A stretch of 25,458 nt of DNA from NCBI GenBank assembly GCA_964371555.1, contig CAYJMQ010000029.1, positions 1 through 25,458 of the forward strand, read 5' to 3'. The notes beneath the pieces were generated by a model. It was not told the DNA's origin and ran no database searches. It saw only the letters and a list, made by a program, of their open reading frames with translations. The stretch comes from CAYJMQ01 sp964371555 (lineage in GTDB: Bacteria; Bdellovibrionota; JACOXK01; 2-02-FULL-40-11). Shown piece after piece: positions 1-5,963 of this stretch; positions within the stretch are counted from its first letter, which is position 1, and every line of letters begins with the position of its first letter. A program made the position numbers and the translations under genes.

Positions 1-2
1 AA

Positions 3-128
3 GTGGCAACCGTCACTACCCACACTGGAAAACAATGTCTTTTTAAATAAGACAAGGAAGGACGACTACTTTCCGCAATAAACGCGCGCGGATATGAATT
101 TAAACACGAATATGACAGTAACCATCAG
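3..128 (+). pseudogene. Upstream in-frame part of the YD-repeat gene, interrupted by TAA at 48-50
   Basis: In the frame of the downstream YD-repeat gene, bases 3-47 read VATVTTHTGKQCLFK, then TAA, and bases 51-128 read a further repeat (DKEGRLLSA onward). The stop falls exactly where a YD repeat should carry the tyrosine of 'YD': the residues around it read K-stop-D-K-E-G-R-L. TAA differs from the tyrosine codons TAT and TAC by one base. What I see is the in-frame stop inside repeat-like sequence. That it is a nonsense mutation or base-call error is my inference. Confidence 0.55.
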
Positions 129-947
129 ATGGCAAAGGTGAGCTACCCCAACGGTCTCTCCGAATCTATGAAATATGACGGCGAGGGGAAGATCACTTAC
201 CACGATGGCCCTGAAGATATCCGAACCCGCTATAGCTATGACACCAAAGGGGATCCAAACCGATTCTTCTTTGCAACCGTAACAAAAGAGATCGGGAAAA
301 AACCGAATCACATCACAACCGTCGATAAATACGAATACGAGTTCGGGCTTAGAGAGAATGGCACGCTTTATACTCACAAATTGACAAGCATTCTCGAGGG
401 GGTAAGAACGGAGACAACCTATACCCCCTGCTGTGGAAAACCGGTCTCGATCAATCAAAATGGGAAAATCACCCGTTTTGATTATATGCCGAATGGCGCG
501 CTTAAGAAGAAAATATCCCCTGACGGAACAGCGGTTTCGCTGGCCTATGATGAAAAATTCAATAAGGTCGCCAAAGTGGAAACTTCTTATCCCAAATTAA
601 AACGAACCGAAATAACAGAATATAAATATGATCAAAAAGGGAATCTTGCCTTCGCAACAAACAAAAGCAAAAAAATCGCAATTCAGCTGGTCTATGACAC
701 CAAGGGACGAATTCAGAAACTAGTCGATCAGGGGGGGAAGACAATCCAATTTAACTACAATGAACTTGGAAAACCGACAAAAATTTCGTTAGAAGGAATC
801 GGCTCAATCGTGGTGAGCTACAATGCGGCGGGTGAAATCACCGATGTGCGGAGCACGGGGGGGCGAAAGATTGCCGGCGAAGTTACAAACGCGTTCCAAA
901 CCCTCCTCGATATCATCCGCCCCGCAGGGGTGAGCTTGAACATCTAA
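129..947 (+). CDS. YD-repeat (RHS-like) protein, C-terminal part
   Basis: This is the C-terminal part of a YD/RHS-type repeat protein, a family of large secreted or surface beta-cage proteins. The 272 residues contain repeated units with a Tyr-Asp followed by x-x-G: YDGEGKI, YDTKGDP, YDEKFNK, YDQKGNL, YDTKGRI and YNELGKP. The ATG at 129 is only the first methionine. The same frame is open from 51 and already reads a good repeat unit (EGRLLSAINARGYEF, then HEYD). Upstream of a TAA at 48-50 the frame again reads plausible repeat sequence (VTTHTGKQCLFK). The true gene therefore probably begins outside the window, and this is either a fragment of a broken gene or an assembly artefact. The canonical RHS core end is not seen, and the C-terminus (about residues 235-272) has no recognisable toxin domain. 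No ribosome binding site precedes 129. The family call is secure; the start is not. Confidence 0.7.
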   Translation: MAKVSYPNGLSESMKYDGEGKITYHDGPEDIRTRYSYDTKGDPNRFFFATVTKEIGKKPNHITTVDKYEYEFGLRENGTLYTHKLTSILEGVRTETTYTPCCGKPVSINQNGKITRFDYMPNGALKKKISPDGTAVSLAYDEKFNKVAKVETSYPKLKRTEITEYKYDQKGNLAFATNKSKKIAIQLVYDTKGRIQKLVDQGGKTIQFNYNELGKPTKISLEGIGSIVVSYNAAGEITDVRSTGGRKIAGEVTNAFQTLLDIIRPAGVSLNI

Positions 948-968
948 GGGTTGAACGAGTGGATAAAA

Positions 969-990
969 AATAGGCAAAAAACCGCCTATT
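969..990 (+). terminator. Possible terminator hairpin after the YD-repeat gene
   Basis: A perfect 7-bp inverted repeat, AATAGGC and GCCTATT, encloses an 8-base A-rich loop 22 bases after the YD-repeat stop. It is preceded by a run of A and followed only by CTTAT, so the T-tract on the plus strand is weak. It could end the YD-repeat transcript and insulate the small gene downstream. Confidence 0.45.
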
Positions 991-1029
991 CTTATCGATT
1001 AAATCTTAATGATAATATCAACTAACATA

Positions 1030-1059
1030 TTGAAATTACTTATAAATTATAATTATACA
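1030..1059 (+). promoter_or_regulatory. Predicted promoter of the small exported-protein gene
   Basis: TTGAAA (1030-1035) and TATACA (1054-1059) are separated by 18 bases, a reasonable sigma-70-like pair. Transcription from it would begin near 1066 and give a leader of about 100 bases. Within that leader, CTAAAACC and GGTTTTAG (1112-1129) form an inverted repeat, and GGGATTCCC (about 1065-1073) is a short palindrome-like element. The region is AT-rich, so chance matches are possible. Confidence 0.35.
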
Positions 1060-1167
1060 GGAAAGGGATTCCCTCTGGTACAGTCATTGCAGTATTTAAT
1101 GGGTAAAGCGACTAAAACCCTGGTTTTAGGGACGAAAATATAAGGTATCATCAATAAGGAGGATAAA

Positions 1168-1389
1168 ATGAAAAAGCTCAGTTTATTTATTGTTGTGTTG
1201 AGCTTGTTTGGCATTTCGCAAGTGTTTGCCAAGGACGCCGAGTCTGTTGAAGACATGACCGGTCGGGCTGAGGAAACATGCTCTATTATGCCAAGTGAAA
1301 TTGGACAGACCGCAGTAAAAGAGGCAATAGCTGGCGACGTGGTTATGCCGGAAGAAGACAAGAGACTCGAAGTTCCTGTCGAAAAGTAA
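1168..1389 (+). CDS. Small exported protein of unknown function (73 aa)
   Basis: A short gene with a strong ribosome binding site (TAAGGAGG at 1155-1162, 5 bases before the ATG), which makes it very likely real. The first 21 residues are a textbook Sec signal peptide: MKK, a hydrophobic core LSLFIVVLSLFGIS, and a signal peptidase I site after QVFA. The mature part of about 52 residues is acidic, has one cysteine and ends EVPVEK. It matches no family I can name. It stands alone between two hairpins with its own predicted promoter, so it is probably monocistronic. A single unpaired cysteine in an exported peptide could allow dimerisation or cofactor attachment, but there is no CxxCH haem motif. 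Function unknown. Confidence 0.72.
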   Translation: MKKLSLFIVVLSLFGISQVFAKDAESVEDMTGRAEETCSIMPSEIGQTAVKEAIAGDVVMPEEDKRLEVPVEK

Positions 1390-1428
1390 GCGCCGGCTTC
1401 TTAAAAATAATTTTAAAAAAGTTTAATT

Positions 1429-1469
1429 CTGGAAACTACCCCCAAAAAAAATTTTGGGGGTAGTTCCAG
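1429..1469. terminator. Strong hairpin between the small exported gene and xseA
   Basis: CTGGAAACTACCCCCAAAA and TTTTGGGGGTAGTTCCAG form a stem of about 18 bp with a single bulged A and a very short loop, 40 bases after the 73-aa gene. The plus-strand tail is TCTTTG (weak). The minus-strand side continues into an AT-rich stretch with a T-run, so the hairpin could terminate in either direction. Confidence 0.6.
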
Positions 1470-1485
1470 TCTTTGCGACTTCAGT

Positions 1486-1515
1486 TTGACATCCTTCATT
1501 TCGCTGTGAGATAGA
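1486..1515 (+). promoter_or_regulatory. Predicted promoter of xseA
   Basis: A perfect -35-like TTGACA (1486-1491) is followed after 18 bases by GATAGA (1510-1515), a poor -10. That hexamer ends 7 bases before the ATG at 1522, and there is no Shine-Dalgarno sequence. The transcript would therefore be leaderless or nearly so. Confidence 0.4.
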
Positions 1516-1521
1516 AATGTT

Positions 1522-2853
1522 ATGACAGGTTTGGAAACTCCCTCAAACGAAGCTCGTCATCTAGAGAAGGCAGAGGGGGGGAGATCCCGCCAAATCCTTA
1601 CCGTCTCAGAACTTACCAAAGAGATTAAAACTTTATTAGAAACCGGGTTTGAAACCGTATGGGTAAGGGGGGAGGTTTCATCGTTTAAGGTCCCCGGTTC
1701 CGGGCATTTTTACTTCAATCTCAAAGATGAAACAGCGCTGCTTGCCTGCGTCATGTTTCGCTTTAAAAATCAGTATCTCAAGTTTGACCTGAAAGACGGC
1801 CTGGAGGTCATGTGTGGCGGCCGGATAACGCTTTATGAGCTGCGAGGGAACTATCAGCTTCTGATTGATGTCATTGAGCCTCTGGGGCTGGGCGCTCTTC
1901 AGCTTCAGTTTGAACAGCTTAAAGAAAAATTAGAAAGGGAGGGATTGTTTTCGCCCGGGCATAAAAAACCGATCCCCTACCTCCCTCAAAAAATTGCGCT
2001 AATTACCTCCCCAACCGGAGCAGCGGTTCGTGACATACTCCAAATTTTGAACCGCCGTTTCAGCAATCTAGAAATTCTTTTGTTTCCGGTCTCTGTTCAG
2101 GGAGAAAAAGCAGCCCCTGAAATTGCTGCGGCTATTCAAAAAGTGAATCAACTCTCTCAGCACGACGTTATTATTTTGGGGCGAGGGGGAGGCTCACTTG
2201 AAGATCTCTGGGCCTTTAACGAAGAAGTTGTTGCCCGCGCGATATTTGATTCACAAATCCCGATTGTATCTGCCGTGGGACATGAAATCGATTTTACGAT
2301 TGCAGACTTTGTCGCCGATCTCAGGGCGCCTACCCCATCTGCGGCGGCGGAGCTTGTGGTAAAAAACAAGGCCGATCTTAAAAACCTTCTTTTTAATCAA
2401 CTCAAACGCATCCAGCAGTCATATTTAAAGCGCCTCCATTATCACAGAAACCGTCTTTCGGAGCTTGCGGGACGCCTAATCGATCCGCGCAGACAACTTG
2501 CGGACTGGAGATTGAGACTTTCAGATCTTCAGGAGAGGCTTCATTACACACTCTCGCAAAACATTAAAAATGCGCGCGCCTCGTTGGAGAAACTCTCCCC
2601 CTCTCTTAAAGTCTATATAGAACGCTTTCTGGAAAGGCGGCGACAAGATTTACGTCGCCTTATTTCTTTGCTTCAAAGTTTAAGCCCGCTGGCTATTTTG
2701 GAACGGGGGTATAGCATCACAGAGATCTTCCCAAAAAATTTGGTTAAACAAAAAATCGTTCGGAGTTTTCAAGAAATAAAAACAGGGGACGAGATTAAGG
2801 TTCAACTTCATGAAGGAAGTATCATTTGCAAAGTATTACGCACGTCGGCGTAA
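1522..2853 (+). CDS. xseA: Exodeoxyribonuclease VII large subunit
   Basis: XseA is the catalytic large subunit of exonuclease VII, which degrades single-stranded DNA processively in both directions in complex with several copies of the small subunit XseB. The 443 residues match the family in length and layout. An N-terminal OB fold (about residues 25-125) includes VWVRGEVSSFK and GHFYFNLKDE. The catalytic domain contains ITSPTGAAVRDI, ILGRGGGSLEDLW, PIVSAVGHEIDFTIAD and DLRAPTPSAAAEL. A long charged coiled-coil region (about 290-400) follows, then a short C-terminal beta segment. The start at 1522 has no clear ribosome binding site but leaves a normal N-terminal extension. xseB, often directly downstream, is absent here. 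The 3' end overlaps the convergent AbiEi-like gene by 18 bases. Confidence 0.96.
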   Translation: MTGLETPSNEARHLEKAEGGRSRQILTVSELTKEIKTLLETGFETVWVRGEVSSFKVPGSGHFYFNLKDETALLACVMFRFKNQYLKFDLKDGLEVMCGGRITLYELRGNYQLLIDVIEPLGLGALQLQFEQLKEKLEREGLFSPGHKKPIPYLPQKIALITSPTGAAVRDILQILNRRFSNLEILLFPVSVQGEKAAPEIAAAIQKVNQLSQHDVIILGRGGGSLEDLWAFNEEVVARAIFDSQIPIVSAVGHEIDFTIADFVADLRAPTPSAAAELVVKNKADLKNLLFNQLKRIQQSYLKRLHYHRNRLSELAGRLIDPRRQLADWRLRLSDLQERLHYTLSQNIKNARASLEKLSPSLKVYIERFLERRRQDLRRLISLLQSLSPLAILERGYSITEIFPKNLVKQKIVRSFQEIKTGDEIKVQLHEGSIICKVLRTSA

Positions 2854-3435
2854 GGAAATTATTATTTTTTTTGAGAGGTTGCCAACCCAGGAAGGAAAGC
2901 AAGTTGCAAAACGAGAGAGTCTCTTTTGATTAAAACCAGCCAAATCTATTTCTTCTGAAAGGATTTCTGATCTTCCTTTTAAGCCACGCAAATAAATAAG
3001 ATCCAACCAGGCCTTTTCAGGGTAAGCAATGCGATCAATATTAAATCCAAAAAAAAGTTTTTCCTTCATGTGAAAGTAGCGAATGTTTCCAAGAGGAGTT
3101 TTAATCTTAGCGGGCCGTCCTAATGTAATCAAAGTAATGCCTCCTTTTGGGGACTGTGAGAGGCGCTGATGGTGAAACAGGGCGCTCTCTAATGAGAGAT
3201 AAGATGGAGAATATAATGTGGTGGCAACTTCCAAAAGCGAAGGTGAATTAAGAAGATTCACCCAGAGATTTTTTACCCGAAATACAAGTCCATTTTTTTC
3301 CGCTCTTATCAAAAGCATTGCCGCGGCAGGTCGGGAAAGAGAGAGGAGGGAAGCGACTTCACGAACAAGGAAAATTTTCTTTTGATGATTTCGAGCAAGG
3401 GTTTCGAGTGTCTTAATTAATTCAATTTGGCCCAT
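2836..3435 (-). CDS. AbiEi-like winged-helix antitoxin/regulator
   Basis: The 199 residues resemble the AbiEi family: an N-terminal winged helix-turn-helix (about residues 15-60, including FLVREVASLLSLSRPAAAM and a wing ending FRVKNLWVN) and a C-terminal domain. The motif YLSLESALFHHQ (about 97-108) is typical of AbiEi antitoxins, as is a later segment reading FFGFNIDRIAYPEKAWLDLIYL. In characterised AbiE type IV systems AbiEi represses the operon and counteracts the AbiEii nucleotidyltransferase. This gene lies downstream of its partner and overlaps it by 14 bases, implying translational coupling. Its 3' end overlaps xseA by 18 bases, tail to tail. Assignment rests on family resemblance and on the neighbouring nucleotidyltransferase. 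Confidence 0.78.
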   Translation of the reverse strand: MGQIELIKTLETLARNHQKKIFLVREVASLLSLSRPAAAMLLIRAEKNGLVFRVKNLWVNLLNSPSLLEVATTLYSPSYLSLESALFHHQRLSQSPKGGITLITLGRPAKIKTPLGNIRYFHMKEKLFFGFNIDRIAYPEKAWLDLIYLRGLKGRSEILSEEIDLAGFNQKRLSRFATCFPSWVGNLSKKIIISLRRRA

Positions 3436-4207
3436 TTTTAGCTCGGGCCACCAGTTTTTGATGGCTATTTAAAATATCGTTAAAAATACTTTCTTTTTGA
3501 AATTCAGGGGGAAGGTATCGTTTCCATTCTTCCCGGGCACGGTTCAACGACGTTCCTTTTTTTAAACGGCTGATCAAATTTTGCTTGAACTCAGTTTGTA
3601 AGAGCCTGCGTTCCTTTAATTTCAATTTTACAAGCGTAAAGATTTCGTTTTTTGGTAATTCCCAATCTGGTTTTCTTAACCAATGAAACCAAAGATCAAA
3701 AAGATCGCGCCCGCCTAGATATTTTCGATAAGCGAGCGCGATCATTTTCTCGGCGAGAATTTCTGGCAGGGTAAGCGCTTCACACACAAAACTGGATAAA
3801 GAAGGAAATTCAATCACAATGGGTCTCGAGGTATGCGCCGGATAAGCTTGTGTGTCGATGTGCAAACGTATCGATTGGGAGGGGCCGAGCGGGCAGATTA
3901 TTTTCCATGTTCTTTTTTCCGGCTTGGGAGGCTGTAGGATTGCCTTTGCTCCAAGCCACTGGGACGCCTCCCGGACGGCATTTTTGAGATCCTGAGATAG
4001 CTTTAAGGGATTCTTGATGTCAGTCAAATCAATATCCTCTGAAAAACGGGGGTTCCCATATCCCAACACAAGGGCAGTTCCCCCCATAAAATGGGCGCCG
4101 GGGAGAGAAAGGCATTTCAGTACAAGGACTTGTAATAATACCTGTGTGGCTTCCATTTCACTGATTTTTTTCTCAGCCGCGAATTTCTGAATGCCTTCAA
4201 GAACCAT
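3422..4207 (-). CDS. AbiEii-like nucleotidyltransferase (putative type IV toxin)
   Basis: The 261 residues belong to the AbiEii/AbiGii nucleotidyltransferase superfamily (DNA polymerase beta fold). Visible signatures are MGGTALVLGYG (41-51), the metal-binding acidic pair SEDIDL (56-61, Asp58 and Asp60), RLHIDTQAYP (114-123) with a further acidic residue, and the C-terminal EKMIALAYRKYLGGRDLFDLW (153-173) matching the family's K...RD.yDL helix. Characterised relatives act as toxins, some by adding nucleotides to tRNA acceptor ends; the substrate here is unknown. It is the first gene of the pair, the reverse of canonical AbiE operons. An 18-bp inverted repeat lies just upstream of its ATG. No hydrophobic segment is present, so it is cytoplasmic. 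Confidence 0.85.
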   Translation of the reverse strand: MVLEGIQKFAAEKKISEMEATQVLLQVLVLKCLSLPGAHFMGGTALVLGYGNPRFSEDIDLTDIKNPLKLSQDLKNAVREASQWLGAKAILQPPKPEKRTWKIICPLGPSQSIRLHIDTQAYPAHTSRPIVIEFPSLSSFVCEALTLPEILAEKMIALAYRKYLGGRDLFDLWFHWLRKPDWELPKNEIFTLVKLKLKERRLLQTEFKQNLISRLKKGTSLNRAREEWKRYLPPEFQKESIFNDILNSHQKLVARAKNGPN

Positions 4208-4215
4208 TACAATAT

Positions 4216-4233
4216 ATTAACAAATCCGTTAAT
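4216..4233 (-). promoter_or_regulatory. Inverted repeat, candidate operator of the AbiE-like pair
   Basis: ATTAAC, six bases (AAATCC), then GTTAAT form a perfect inverted repeat 9-26 bases upstream of the nucleotidyltransferase ATG, in the only intergenic space available for this pair's promoter. AbiEi proteins are known to autoregulate by binding inverted repeats upstream of their operons. That this repeat is the AbiEi-like site is my inference. It could also be a chance AT-rich palindrome. Confidence 0.4.
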
Positions 4234-4268
4234 AAACAGCAATAGGATTACCCTGCCTCTTTATTTAT

Positions 4269-4297
4269 TTGAAATTAAAATAGCAAAAAGATAAGAT
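4269..4297 (+). promoter_or_regulatory. Predicted promoter of the FG-GAP gene
   Basis: TTGAAA (4269-4274), 17 bases, then TAAGAT (4292-4297). The -10 hexamer ends 7 bases before the GTG start at 4305. There is no Shine-Dalgarno sequence, so a leaderless transcript is predicted. Confidence 0.45.
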
Positions 4298-4304
4298 TTC
4301 CAAA

Positions 4305-5729
4305 GTGTCCAGAAAGCATATTTCCAGAAAGCCTATTTATCGACGGGCTTTGACATGGGGACTTATCAGCAGTTTCAGTTCTGGTTTTCTTTTTGTCCTT
4401 CTTTTTTTCCCAAAAATCGAAGCCTCATCCCTGACACAAAAAACATTTGAAAAAAAACTTGTAGAGCCTCTGGTCGACTCTCCTGGAAAAACAATCGGGA
4501 GCGATTTTAACGGGGATGGGATCCATGACATTATGACATCTTCAATCTTGAATGATGACCCTCCGGGAGACAATGGGGGCGCTGTATATATCCTTTATGG
4601 AACAAGCTCTTTTTCTTCGACCTATCGATTGGACGGCGCAGGGGTCAATGTGACAGTTCTCGCGAAAGCGGCCAGTGATCGTTTGGGGGTACGCACTGCC
4701 AGCGCCGGCGATCTCAATAGTGATGGCTTTGACGATATCGTCATGGGCGCCAACTTGAATGATGACGGCGCTGTTTCGGATTCCGGGGCGGCGTATATTC
4801 TCTACGGTCATCCCAGCCTCGCATCTGATATTCGTTTGGATGGGAGCGGGGTCGATGTTACCATCATTGGAAAAACAGCATCCGAGCACTTTGGATACGA
4901 TGTCGCCTCAGGGGGTGATATCAATGGCGATGGCTTCGATGATCTTCTGGTAACGGGCCGGTATTCGGATGACGGCCCTGGTACAAACAGTGGCTCTGTC
5001 TTTATTCTTTATGGAAGCGCCTCACTCTCAGCAGACTACGATATTGCCGGGACAGGGGTCAATGTTACGATTACAGGAAAGGCTGCCAGTGATTCCCTGA
5101 GCAGAGTCTCCAGCGCAGGGGATGTCAATAGCGATGGGTTTGACGATGTTCTTATGGGGGCGCTCTTCAATGATGACGGCGCCGATCCGAATGGGGGGAC
5201 ACTCTATGTCCTCTTTGGAGGATCGAGCCTCGCTTCTGATACGAGAGCGGCAGCCGCAACAAACATTACGTTATTGGGAAAAGCCGCCAATGATTATCTA
5301 GGAGTTAAAGTCAGTGGGTTGGGAGATATCAATGGGGATGGCTTTGCTGATTTTGGCGGGGGGGCGCTAGGCAATGATGACGGCCCCGGAGCAAACAATA
5401 ATGGAGCCGGCTACATTATTTACGGACGGACATTTCCTGCCAATCTCACCCTTGATACCGCGAGTACTGAAGAAAATGTCCGCCTCCTGGGAAATGCCGA
5501 CACAGATACTCTTGGAGAAGATGGCTTTGCCGCCGCGGGGGATGTCAACGATGATGGTCTTGCCGATATCTTCGCGGCTTCCCGACTCAACGATGCCCAA
5601 GCCAATAATGCTGGCACTGCCTATATTATTTATGGAAGCACTTCATTGGCCTCATCGATTACGATGGGAAACAATGATGTGACCATCACAGGAAAAACGG
5701 CGAGCGACCAGTTCGGATTTAGTATATGA
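4305..5729 (+). CDS. FG-GAP repeat (integrin-alpha-like beta-propeller) exported protein, truncated by in-frame TGA
   Basis: An exported beta-propeller of FG-GAP repeats. An N-terminal signal segment (basic SRKPIYRR, then hydrophobic LISSFSSGFLFVLLFF, cleavage likely after IEASS) is followed by six repeats with a period of about 66-69 residues. Each has a calcium-binding loop of the form D-x-N-x-D-G: DFNGDG (67), DLNSDG (136), DINGDG (205), DVNSDG (273), DINGDG (341) and DVNDDG (413). Each loop is followed some 20-25 residues later by AYILYG-like strands. Propellers normally need seven blades. A seventh is encoded in the same frame after the TGA at 5727-5729 but has a ruined loop. The start is a GTG with no ribosome binding site. 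Such proteins are usually surface or extracellular adhesins, often calcium-stabilised; the ligand is unknown. Confidence 0.8.
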   Translation: MSRKHISRKPIYRRALTWGLISSFSSGFLFVLLFFPKIEASSLTQKTFEKKLVEPLVDSPGKTIGSDFNGDGIHDIMTSSILNDDPPGDNGGAVYILYGTSSFSSTYRLDGAGVNVTVLAKAASDRLGVRTASAGDLNSDGFDDIVMGANLNDDGAVSDSGAAYILYGHPSLASDIRLDGSGVDVTIIGKTASEHFGYDVASGGDINGDGFDDLLVTGRYSDDGPGTNSGSVFILYGSASLSADYDIAGTGVNVTITGKAASDSLSRVSSAGDVNSDGFDDVLMGALFNDDGADPNGGTLYVLFGGSSLASDTRAAAATNITLLGKAANDYLGVKVSGLGDINGDGFADFGGGALGNDDGPGANNNGAGYIIYGRTFPANLTLDTASTEENVRLLGNADTDTLGEDGFAAAGDVNDDGLADIFAASRLNDAQANNAGTAYIIYGSTSLASSITMGNNDVTITGKTASDQFGFSI

Positions 5730-5957
5730 GGGGAGGTGGATGTTAATGTTGTCTGCTTCCCTGTTTTTATGGAACATTCAGAGCTTAATTACGTTCTTGG
5801 CCTTAATGCTGGCGCTGCTTACATTCTTTTCGGGAGCGGCTCCCTCTCTTCCACTATTCAATTGAACGGCGCCGGCGCCAATGTAACGATTTTGGGAAAA
5901 GCAACAGGTGACTATTTTGGCCGGACAGCGGCCAGCCGGACAAGCGCGGGACCTTAA
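4490..5957 (+). repeat. Tandem array of FG-GAP coding repeats (about 204 bp period)
   Basis: Six clear and one degraded copies of a roughly 200-base coding unit. Recurrent strings include GATGTCAATAGCGATGG-like loops, AATGATGACGGCG, and 'CTT/ATT TAT GGA AGC' strands. Identity between units is moderate, so this is an ancient protein repeat rather than a recent DNA duplication, but it offers targets for recombination. Confidence 0.65.
5730..5957 (+). pseudogene. Decayed seventh FG-GAP blade and lost 3' end of the FG-GAP gene
   Basis: Directly after the TGA and in the same frame, the sequence continues as propeller: VDVN at the position predicted by the repeat period, then NAGAAYILFGSGSLSST, LNGAGANVTILGKATGDYFGR, ending SAGP and TAA. 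The calcium loop is lost, reading DVNVVCFPV instead of DVNxDGFxD. The last bases (GCGGGACCTTAA) would spell the next A-G-D-L only after a frame change. The gene stops 6 bases from the convergent FGE-like gene, so its 3' end appears removed or scrambled. An independent start at 5736 (GTG) is unlikely, as no signal peptide or ribosome binding site is seen. Confidence 0.6.
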
Positions 5958-5963
5958 ATCTTC

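Noticed and set aside
1081..1150. A GEMM/c-di-GMP-I riboswitch in the leader of the 73-aa gene, suggested by GGTAAA, a stem and GGGACGAAAA.
   Set aside because: The conserved GACGCAAAGCC side is not matched and no closing P1 or second stem with the tetraloop receptor is visible. A covariance-model search would be decisive.
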